Shown here one piece after another: positions 48,757-55,791 of a stretch of DNA of 64,000 nt. The notes beneath the pieces were generated by a model. The model was given only the letters and a program-made list of their open reading frames with translations, had not been told where the DNA came from and searched no databases. The translations under genes and the position numbers were made by a program. The stretch comes from Butyrivibrio sp. (GTDB lineage Bacteria; Bacillota_A; Clostridia; Lachnospirales; Lachnospiraceae): the NCBI GenBank assembly GCA_017996845.1, contig JAGOGF010000003.1, positions 7,005-71,004 of the forward strand, written 5' to 3'. How positions within the stretch are numbered: the stretch's first letter is position 1; each line of letters opens with the position of its first letter.

Positions 48757-50259
48757 ATGAGAATTACTGCCGGTAAATGGCTGGGTACCATATTTATGGT
48801 TGTTCTGCTGATACTGGTGACAGGTTACCTGGCGTTGTCACTGTATTACATGAATCGTTTTCCATATGGTACCTGGATCAATCAGATTTATTGTACCGGG
48901 AAGAGTGTGGCACAGGTCAGCCACATACTCTCACAGCAGAACGAATATAAAGGGATTGCCGTGACAGACACAAACGGTGATACCTTTACTGTTTGTGCGT
49001 CTGATATTGCACTTCAGGCAGATTATACAGCACCGCTTCAGAAGAACATGGATATGCAGAATCCGTTTGCCTGGGGAATTCATCTGATGGAAGAAAGCCA
49101 CAGAAATGTCACTGCAGATTATATTTTTGATATGGATCAACTGAATCATATAATCAGTAAGTGGCCGCTCTGGGATAAAGCAGATTCAGACAGAACTGTC
49201 ACGATTGTTCCTACACAGAACGGATATCAGTTACAGAATCAGATGACGGACATCCCTGTAAAAAACAGTATTACGAAGGCGGTTCGTGATGCAATTGCAT
49301 CAGGCAAAAAAGAACTGGATCTTGCGGATATTCCGGGATGCTATCAGGATCAGAAACTGACAGAAAGTATGCAATCTGTCTGCGATACTTACAGCAAAAT
49401 TGCAGAACTGCAGAATTTTAAGCTGACCTATCTGTTTGGAACACAGAAAAAAGATATCGATGCAACTGCCATATCGGGATGGTTTGTAACACAGCCAGAA
49501 CTGGATAAAGTGCGCAGGGAAAGAAAACAGAGAAATAACCCCGGAAGTGGTCTCTTTATTGCTGCGGGCCAGGAAATCTCATTTCCAAAAGATTATAGGA
49601 TTGAAAATGGTTTTGCAACAGATGCAGAGGGAAACCTTCTGATCAGTGAAGCTGCCATGTATTCTTTTTTGCAGGAAATGTTCGGGCAATATGATACAAT
49701 AGGAAGCACCAGGCAGTTTCAGGCTACAAGCGGAAGAAACGTGACAGTTGAAGGCGGAACCTACGGGAATGAAATTGATCTTGGGGAAGAGTTTTCCTAT
49801 TTCAAAAATGCTTTTATGAATGGGAAGAGTGGGCAGCGAATTCCCCAGTATACTGTAAAGGCATTGGAACAGGGAGCAGATGATATTGGCGGAACTTATA
49901 TTGAAATAGATATGATGGATCAAAAACTATATTATTATGAAGACAGAAAGCTATTGATCACGATGCCTGTTGTGACCGGAAGCATCAAAATGCACAGACA
50001 GACACCGGAAGGTGTATATTATATATACAGTAAGGGAAGAAACAAAGTCCTGAGAGGGCAGGGCTATGCCTCTTTTGTGCATTACTGGATGGCGGTATAT
50101 AAGGGAGTCGGAATACATGATGCATCCTGGAGAGATGAATTCGGAGGAGAAATATATGAAACCGGCGGCTCTCATGGCTGCATCAATGGACCGGGAGAAC
50201 AAATCAGCAAACTGTATGGAATGGTTAAAACGGGAACACCGGTTATTCTGTTTGACTGA
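48757..50259 (+). CDS. L,D-transpeptidase (YkuD) with peptidoglycan-binding region
   Basis: Envelope enzyme likely to form 3-3 crosslinks or attach proteins to peptidoglycan. The 500-residue protein has one N-terminal span (about residues 8-30). Large extracellular domains (about 40-350) resemble the double PG_binding_4 arrangement of Firmicutes YkuD proteins. The catalytic YkuD domain (about 385-500) carries IHDASWRDEFGG and the Cys motif GGSHGCINGP; Cys is the nucleophile. It lies 11 bp after ilvB and just before a GT2-GtrA gene. Confidence 0.85.
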   Translation: MRITAGKWLGTIFMVVLLILVTGYLALSLYYMNRFPYGTWINQIYCTGKSVAQVSHILSQQNEYKGIAVTDTNGDTFTVCASDIALQADYTAPLQKNMDMQNPFAWGIHLMEESHRNVTADYIFDMDQLNHIISKWPLWDKADSDRTVTIVPTQNGYQLQNQMTDIPVKNSITKAVRDAIASGKKELDLADIPGCYQDQKLTESMQSVCDTYSKIAELQNFKLTYLFGTQKKDIDATAISGWFVTQPELDKVRRERKQRNNPGSGLFIAAGQEISFPKDYRIENGFATDAEGNLLISEAAMYSFLQEMFGQYDTIGSTRQFQATSGRNVTVEGGTYGNEIDLGEEFSYFKNAFMNGKSGQRIPQYTVKALEQGADDIGGTYIEIDMMDQKLYYYEDRKLLITMPVVTGSIKMHRQTPEGVYYIYSKGRNKVLRGQGYASFVHYWMAVYKGVGIHDASWRDEFGGEIYETGGSHGCINGPGEQISKLYGMVKTGTPVILFD

Positions 50260-50282
50260 GATAGTTGAAAAATGAAAAACGG

Positions 50283-51374
50283 ATGGTAGAACTGACAATG
50301 GGGATAAGCTTAGATGCATACAGTAAAATTCCGGTAATCATACCGGCTTATCAACCGGATGAGGAAATGATCGGAGTGATACGTGAACTGCGGCAGAATG
50401 GAGTCAGCAATATTATTGTTGTAGATGATGGAAGCGGCGCAGCATATACAGATCTTTTTCAGCGTGCAAAAGACGAATTCGGCTGCAGTCTGATTTATCA
50501 TGCAGAGAATCTTGGAAAAGGTAGAGCACTGAAAAGTGCTTTTAATATGATTCTCGGAAGTGGAAACGAAGTACTTGGATGTGTGACAATGGATTGCAGA
50601 GGAAGTTTTTTCTGCACAGATATTCTAAAAGTCATGGATGAACTGGCAGCACATCCGGATGAGCTTATCATGGGGAAACGTGTTCTTGATGTAACAAAGA
50701 TGACTAAAAAGTCAAGGGCCGGAAACAAAGTATTACAGCTTTCCTTTCATTACCTGGTGGGGATTCTGGTAACAGATGTACAGTCAGGATTACGTGGCAT
50801 TCCGGCTTCTTACATGAGAAAACTGATGAATGTAAAAGGTGAACGTTATGAATTTGATACGAATATGCTGATCAACTGTAAGAAAAGTTCAGTTATTGTT
50901 CGTGAAGTCCCGCTGGAAACGGTATATTCTGCCAGAAGGAATCAGGAACAATATCGTGCAATTCGAGATAATTTATCGATATATCTGACATTTGCAACTT
51001 ATATTTTCACATCCATGTTTGCAAGTATTGTTGATCTGATACTCTTTATGATCTTTTGTGATCTGCTTGGCAGAGTTCATACGCTTACCAGCACGCAGAT
51101 GTATGTTGTAATTGCTACAGCAATGGCAAGATGCGTTTCTGCCACCGTAAATTACAGATTGAATTACCGGATTGTATTCAGAACAAAAAGCGTGCAGACA
51201 AGTACTTTTGCAAAATGGGTTATTTTGTGTATCGTACAGATGGCAATGAGTGCGACGGCAGTATCTGTTTTGCATGGATTGATCGGTGGACCTGAGATTT
51301 TATTCAAGATACCTGTTGATTTCTGCCTGTTCTTTTTCAGCTACTATTTTTCACGTGAGTTTGTATATCAATAG
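50283..51374 (+). CDS. GT2 glycosyltransferase fused to a GtrA-type membrane domain
   Basis: A 363-residue fusion. The N-terminal GT-A domain (about 1-225) has IPAYQPDEEM, the nucleotide-sugar VVDDGSG motif and the CVTMDCRGSF segment of dolichyl-phosphate-mannose-synthase-like enzymes. The C-terminal part (about 235-363) has four spans of GtrA type, thought to flip polyprenyl-phosphate sugars. It may supply the lipid-linked sugar used by the GT-C enzyme at 43657, in the same gene run. The start is uncertain: TTG 50265, ATG 50283 and ATG 50298 are in frame, and none has a strong ribosome site. A good terminator follows. Confidence 0.75.
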   Translation: MVELTMGISLDAYSKIPVIIPAYQPDEEMIGVIRELRQNGVSNIIVVDDGSGAAYTDLFQRAKDEFGCSLIYHAENLGKGRALKSAFNMILGSGNEVLGCVTMDCRGSFFCTDILKVMDELAAHPDELIMGKRVLDVTKMTKKSRAGNKVLQLSFHYLVGILVTDVQSGLRGIPASYMRKLMNVKGERYEFDTNMLINCKKSSVIVREVPLETVYSARRNQEQYRAIRDNLSIYLTFATYIFTSMFASIVDLILFMIFCDLLGRVHTLTSTQMYVVIATAMARCVSATVNYRLNYRIVFRTKSVQTSTFAKWVILCIVQMAMSATAVSVLHGLIGGPEILFKIPVDFCLFFFSYYFSREFVYQ

Positions 51375-51433
51375 CGTGAACTTCCCTTTTTTAATTTCTA
51401 AAAACTGTGAATTTGATATCTGACCTGCACATT

Positions 51434-51468
51434 AAGACAACGCCGCAAGTGATGGGGTTGTCTTTTTT
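51434..51468 (+). terminator. Terminator of the leuB-to-GtrA gene run
   Basis: An eight-base perfect stem AAGACAAC/GTTGTCTT with a 15-nt loop, followed by TTTTTT. It is the first terminator seen after leuB, supporting a single long transcription unit. Confidence 0.78.
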
Positions 51469-51562
51469 ATATATTTTCAAAAAAATATTTGTAAAATATA
51501 AAAGGCAATCGATATTATAAAAAACCATTCAAAGAACAATACAATTGATCAATCAGGAAACT

Positions 51563-51631
51563 AAAAAAGAAGATAAAAAAAGAAATATAAAGGAATAGAA
51601 AAAAGAAGATAGAAAAAGAAATATAAAATAG
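51563..51631 (+). repeat. Imperfect tandem direct repeat in the AT-rich tract
   Basis: Two adjacent units of 36 and 33 bp, each reading AAAAAAGAAGATA, then AAAGAAATATAAA, ending ATAG. They differ by a few substitutions and a small deletion. Confidence 0.6.
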
Positions 51632-51990
51632 AAAAAGCAAAAAGAAAATACGGAAAATAGAAAGAAATAGGAAAAGTAAGAAGAGAAAAATAAGGAAGAA
51701 GCAGAAAAAAAGTAAAAATATAGTAAATAATACAATAATAAAAGCGCGATAAAAATATATGATAACGTTATAAAAATGAAATATTAGAAAATATTTGAAT
51801 GTATAAAATACATATAGAATATAAAAGATAAAAATGCAACATCCATGAAAAGTGAACGCTATATTTTGATATAGTGTATATACGGTATAAAAATACAGTA
51901 TGAAATTAAAGAGTGCACAAAAAAGTAAAAACAAAATTGTTTGAATTTTAAAAATAAAAAATTAAATAACAAATATTATGAAAAGACATA

Positions 51991-52018
51991 TTGACAAAAA
52001 AAATAATGAGAATAAAAT
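51991..52018 (+). promoter_or_regulatory. serC promoter
   Basis: TTGACA (51991-51996) is perfect and TAAAAT (52013-52018) is one base off, spacing 16 bp, about 65 bp upstream of the serC start. Confidence 0.7.
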
Positions 52019-52084
52019 GAAAAATAAGTAAAAATACAGCACCGCAATACAGACAAAGGTGTCAGGTGACGGAGGAAAAGAAAA

Positions 52085-53167
52085 ATGTCCAGAGTATATA
52101 ATTTTTCAGCGGGTCCGGCGGTATTACCGGAAGAGGTATTAAAGCAGGCGGCAAGTGAAATGCTTGATTATCAGGGATGCGGCATGTCAATCAATGAGAT
52201 GAGTCATCGTTCCAAAACCTTTGATGGTGTAATCCAGACAGCAGAACAGGATCTTCGCGAGCTGATGAATATTCCGGATAATTATAAGGTTCTTTTCCTG
52301 CAGGGCGGTGCAAGCCAGCAGTTTGCAGCAATTCCGATGAACCTGATGAAGAATAAAAAAGCCGCGTATATTATTACCGGACAGTGGGCAAAAAAGGCAT
52401 ATCAGGAAGCACAGAAATATGGAGAAGCAGTTGCAGTGGCATCCAGTGCAGATAAGACGTTCTCATATATACCGGACTGCTCAGATCTGGATATTCCCGA
52501 AGATGCAGATTATGTATATATTTGTGAGAACAATACAATTTACGGAACCAAATTTCATACACTTCCCAATACCAAGGGACATGATCTGGTTGCAGATGTT
52601 TCTTCCTGCTTTTTGTCAGAACCGGTAGATGTTTCCAAATATGGCATTATTTATGGCGGCGTACAGAAGAATGTCGGACCGGCAGGTATGGTGATCAGCA
52701 TCATTCGTGAAGATCTGATTCGGGATGATGTAATGCCATTTTGCCCTACGATGCTCAAATTTAAGACACAGGCAGATAACGGTTCTTTATATAACACACC
52801 GAATTGCTGGAGCATTTATATGTGCGGGCTGGTATTCAAATGGCTCAAGGCACAGGGCGGTCTTACCCAGATGAAGATACGGAATGAGGAAAAGGCAGCA
52901 ATTTTGTATGACTATCTGGATCAGAGTGCAATGTTCAAGGGAACCGTTTGCAAAGAGGATCGTTCGCTGATGAATGTTCCGTTCATAACAGACAGTGAAG
53001 AGCTCAATGCCAGGTTTATTGCAGAAGCAACAAAAGCCGGATTTGTAAGTCTGAAAGGACACAGAACGGTTGGCGGAATGAGAGCGAGCATCTATAATGC
53101 GATGCCAAAGGAAGGCATTCAGAAACTCGTTAACTTTATGGCTGATTTTGAAAAAAACAACAAATAA
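52085..53167 (+). CDS. serC: Phosphoserine aminotransferase
   Basis: PLP enzyme converting 3-phosphohydroxypyruvate to O-phosphoserine. The 360-residue protein begins RVYNFSAGPAVLPEEVL, the SerC signature. It has LFLQGGASQQFAAIPMNL. The PLP Lys lies in YGGVQKNVGPAG (about residue 198), and the C-terminal GGMRASIYNAMP is conserved. GGAGG precedes the ATG by 9 nt. It is followed 31 bp later by serA, giving the first two enzymes of the phosphorylated serine pathway in reverse order. Confidence 0.95.
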   Translation: MSRVYNFSAGPAVLPEEVLKQAASEMLDYQGCGMSINEMSHRSKTFDGVIQTAEQDLRELMNIPDNYKVLFLQGGASQQFAAIPMNLMKNKKAAYIITGQWAKKAYQEAQKYGEAVAVASSADKTFSYIPDCSDLDIPEDADYVYICENNTIYGTKFHTLPNTKGHDLVADVSSCFLSEPVDVSKYGIIYGGVQKNVGPAGMVISIIREDLIRDDVMPFCPTMLKFKTQADNGSLYNTPNCWSIYMCGLVFKWLKAQGGLTQMKIRNEEKAAILYDYLDQSAMFKGTVCKEDRSLMNVPFITDSEELNARFIAEATKAGFVSLKGHRTVGGMRASIYNAMPKEGIQKLVNFMADFEKNNK

Positions 53168-53198
53168 ATTTTCATCGACAGTGAAAAAGGAGAAAAAG

Positions 53199-54368
53199 AT
53201 GTATCAATATAAATGTTTGAATCCAATTGCAAAGATCGGTCTGAATAATTTCTCGGATCAGTTTGAAGCGGTTGATAGTGTAGATGATGCACATGGCATT
53301 CTGGTCAGAAGTGCACAGATGCTGGAAATGGAATTTTCTGACAAGCTGTTATGTATTGCACGTGCAGGAGCTGGCGTAAACAACATTCCACTGGAAAAAT
53401 GTGCAGAAAAGGGAATTGTTGTATTCAATACACCGGGTGCAAATGCAAATGGCGTTAAGGAAATGGTCCTGGCAGCAATGCTTCTGGCATCCAGAGATAT
53501 CATCGGCGGTGTGGAATGGGTTAAGTCCAATGCAGGTGATCCGGAAATTGCGAAACTGACAGAAAAAGCCAAGAAAAAGTTTGCAGGAACCGAGATCATG
53601 GGTAAGAAACTTGGCATCATAGGTCTTGGTGCAATCGGGGTACGTGTTGCCAATGCAGCCAAAAATCTCGGTATGGATGTATATGGATATGATCCATATC
53701 TGTCTGTTGATGCGGCATGGAGTTTGTCCAGTGATGTCAAACATGTTACCAATGTGGATGATATTTATTCCAAATGTGACATTATCACGGTTCATGTTCC
53801 GGCACTGGATGCTACAAAAGGAATGATTAATGTAGAAGCAATTGCAAAGATGAAAAAAGGAGTGATCCTTCTGAATCTTGCAAGAGATATTCTGGCAAAT
53901 GAAGCAGATGTCCTTTCTGGAATCAATTCCGGAAAAATCCGCAGATATGTAACAGATTTCCCGAACAGTACGATTGCAGGACATGACGGTTGTATTGTAA
54001 TACCGCATCTGGGAGCATCTACTGAAGAGTCAGAAGACAACTGCGCTGTTAAGGCAGTTATTGAGATGATGAACTATCTGGAAAACGGTAATATTAATAA
54101 CAGCGTAAATTATCCGAACTGTGATATGGGTATTTGCATCAAACCCAGAATTGCTATTTTTCATAAAAATATTGCCAATATGATCAGCCAGTTTACCAAT
54201 CGGATTGGTTCTGCAGGTTACAATATTTCGGATATGACCAACAAATCAAAAGGTGACCTTGCCTATACAATGATTGATTGTGAGACAGAAATTACGGATG
54301 AACTGATCAAAAGTCTCTCTGAAATTGACGGGGTATATCGTGTCAGAGTTGTAAAAAAAACGATTTAA
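53199..54368 (+). CDS. serA: D-3-phosphoglycerate dehydrogenase (variant active site)
   Basis: NAD+-dependent first enzyme of serine synthesis. In the 389-residue protein, the dinucleotide loop is GIIGLGAIGVRVA (about residue 145). R229 in NLARD and H270 in IPHLGAST are the expected Arg and His. A C-terminal ACT domain (about 315-389) suggests serine feedback. The usual DVFPxEP segment reads TDFPNST (252-258), so the Glu of the Glu-His relay is replaced by Ser257 in a by-eye alignment. The Arg motif RG is RD. The start MYQYKCLN follows AAGGAG; a reading from 53097 overlaps serC and is rejected. Confidence 0.9.
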   Translation: MYQYKCLNPIAKIGLNNFSDQFEAVDSVDDAHGILVRSAQMLEMEFSDKLLCIARAGAGVNNIPLEKCAEKGIVVFNTPGANANGVKEMVLAAMLLASRDIIGGVEWVKSNAGDPEIAKLTEKAKKKFAGTEIMGKKLGIIGLGAIGVRVANAAKNLGMDVYGYDPYLSVDAAWSLSSDVKHVTNVDDIYSKCDIITVHVPALDATKGMINVEAIAKMKKGVILLNLARDILANEADVLSGINSGKIRRYVTDFPNSTIAGHDGCIVIPHLGASTEESEDNCAVKAVIEMMNYLENGNINNSVNYPNCDMGICIKPRIAIFHKNIANMISQFTNRIGSAGYNISDMTNKSKGDLAYTMIDCETEITDELIKSLSEIDGVYRVRVVKKTI

Positions 54369-54381
54369 AAAACTGTAAAAG

Positions 54382-54411
54382 AGGCAGTCACTTGTGGTGG
54401 CTGCCTTTTTT
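54382..54411 (+). terminator. Terminator or attenuator between serA and the DUF1015 gene
   Basis: A stem AGGCAGTCAC / GTGGCTGCCT (one G-T pair) with a 5-nt loop and six T's. It lies 14 bp after serA and about 50 bp before the next gene, so read-through would be needed for co-transcription. A TATAAT at 54421-54426 could restart transcription, but no -35 is clear. Confidence 0.75.
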
Positions 54412-54463
54412 ACTGATTTATATAATACAAATAATCAGACTAAGCAGACTGAAAAGGAGTAAA

Positions 54464-55708
54464 ATGGCAAAAATCAGGCCCTTTGAAGCAATCAGACCAC
54501 GCGCTGAACTGGTAGGACATGTTGCTGCGCTGCCGTACGATGTATATGATAATGCAGAAGCCAGAGTACAGACACAAAAAGAACCGCTTTCTTTCCTGGC
54601 AATAGATCGTCCGGAGACACAGTTTGAACCGGATTGCGACATGTATGCTGATCGAATCTATACAAAGGCACATGATCTTTTATGGGAACAGATCCGGCAG
54701 GGGATTTTTGTACGGGATCAGTCGAAATGTTATTATATCTATGAACAATCCATAAACGAACGCTCACAGACCGGAATTGTCGGATGTGCGGCAATAGATG
54801 ATTATATAAGCGGCGTGATCAAAAAGCATGAAAATACCAGACAGGAAAAGGAGCAGGACAGAATTCGTCATGTGGATGCCTGCAACGCCCAGACAGGACC
54901 GATATTTCTGTGCTACAGGGACAGGCAGGAAATTGATGCATGCGTGGAACGGATAAAGAAATCACAGGAACCAATATACAACTTTACGTCTGTTGATCAG
55001 GTACATAACCGTGTATGGAAGGTATCGGCAGAACAGGATATTCTTTTTTTGCAGAATGCATTTGAACAGATCGGTGAAATCTATATTGCAGACGGCCATC
55101 ACAGGTGTTCTTCTGCAGTAAAGGTCGGACTGAAGAGAAGACAGGAAGATCCGATGCCGACAGGAGGTAAAGAATATGACTTTTTCCTCTCTGTATTGTT
55201 TCCGGATAATCAGTTGATGATCATGGATTATAATCGTGTCGTCAGAGATCTTAACGGGATGGATACGGAAACTTTTCTGCAGAAGATCGACGGGAATTTT
55301 CAAATCAGCAAACCGCAGGCAAATGTAATGGTGCCGGCAGTAAAAGGACAGTTCGGATTGTATCTGGAGAATAAGTGGTATCTTCTGGAGGCAAAGAAGG
55401 AAATTTGTTCTGAGGATGCGGTCGAGGGACTGGATGTATCGATCCTGCAAAAAAATATTCTTGAACCTGTTCTTGGGATTAATGATCCCCGAACGGATAA
55501 GCGAATAGACTTTGTAGGTGGGATCAGAGGAACAGATGAACTGGAACGCAGATGCCGGGAGGATATGAAGCTTGCATTTGCGATGCATCCGACTTCTATA
55601 CAGGAATTATTTTGCGTAGCGGATGCAGACAGGCTGATGCCGCCCAAATCAACCTGGTTTGAACCGAAACTTCTCAGTGGGTTATTTATTCACGATATTA
55701 TGAATTAA
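54464..55708 (+). CDS. DUF1015 family protein with a DGHHR motif
   Basis: A 414-residue cytoplasmic protein of the DUF1015 family, starting MAKIRPFEAIRPRAELVG and then LPYDVYDNAEAR. It has FLAIDRPE and, near the middle, IADGHHRCSSAVK (D210, H212, H213, R214). The DGHHR motif resembles that of the ParB-like serine kinases SerK and SbnI, which use a small-molecule serine substrate. Family members frequently sit beside serC-serA, as here. The enzyme activity of DUF1015 is not established to my knowledge. The start follows AAGGAG by about 5 nt; an upstream start at 54392 lies within the terminator region and is rejected. Confidence 0.8.
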   Translation: MAKIRPFEAIRPRAELVGHVAALPYDVYDNAEARVQTQKEPLSFLAIDRPETQFEPDCDMYADRIYTKAHDLLWEQIRQGIFVRDQSKCYYIYEQSINERSQTGIVGCAAIDDYISGVIKKHENTRQEKEQDRIRHVDACNAQTGPIFLCYRDRQEIDACVERIKKSQEPIYNFTSVDQVHNRVWKVSAEQDILFLQNAFEQIGEIYIADGHHRCSSAVKVGLKRRQEDPMPTGGKEYDFFLSVLFPDNQLMIMDYNRVVRDLNGMDTETFLQKIDGNFQISKPQANVMVPAVKGQFGLYLENKWYLLEAKKEICSEDAVEGLDVSILQKNILEPVLGINDPRTDKRIDFVGGIRGTDELERRCREDMKLAFAMHPTSIQELFCVADADRLMPPKSTWFEPKLLSGLFIHDIMN

Positions 55709-55718
55709 TGGTACAATT

Positions 55719-55751
55719 AGATTCAGATGGATAACCATCTGAATCTTTTTT
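55719..55751 (+). terminator. Terminator after the DUF1015 gene
   Basis: A perfect 12-bp stem AGATTCAGATGG / CCATCTGAATCT with a 4-nt loop ATAA, followed by six T's. Confidence 0.9.
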
Positions 55752-55791
55752 GGTTGAATCAATATTGCAATTTCAGAGAAGGAGATCAAAG

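Larger units (their letters stand above)
51480..52020. other. AT- and purine-rich gene-free tract
   Basis: About 540 bp with very low GC and long plus-strand runs of A and G between 51530 and 51740. It includes an imperfect tandem repeat (units about 51563-51598 and 51599-51631). No ribosome site, convincing coding frame or hairpin was found. A minus-strand open frame (51515-51934) is almost entirely Phe/Leu/Ile/Tyr and is judged a composition artefact. The tract ends at the serC promoter. Confidence 0.7.

Noticed and set aside
51515..51934. Minus-strand 139-codon open frame in the AT-rich tract
   Set aside because: Composed almost only of Phe, Leu, Ile and Tyr codons, the mirror of a plus-strand purine run. 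It has no ribosome site and no domain-like pattern.
53349..54008. Minus-strand 219-codon open frame inside serA
   Set aside because: Lies wholly within a well-supported gene; Cys/Ile/Phe-rich translation typical of an antisense shadow.
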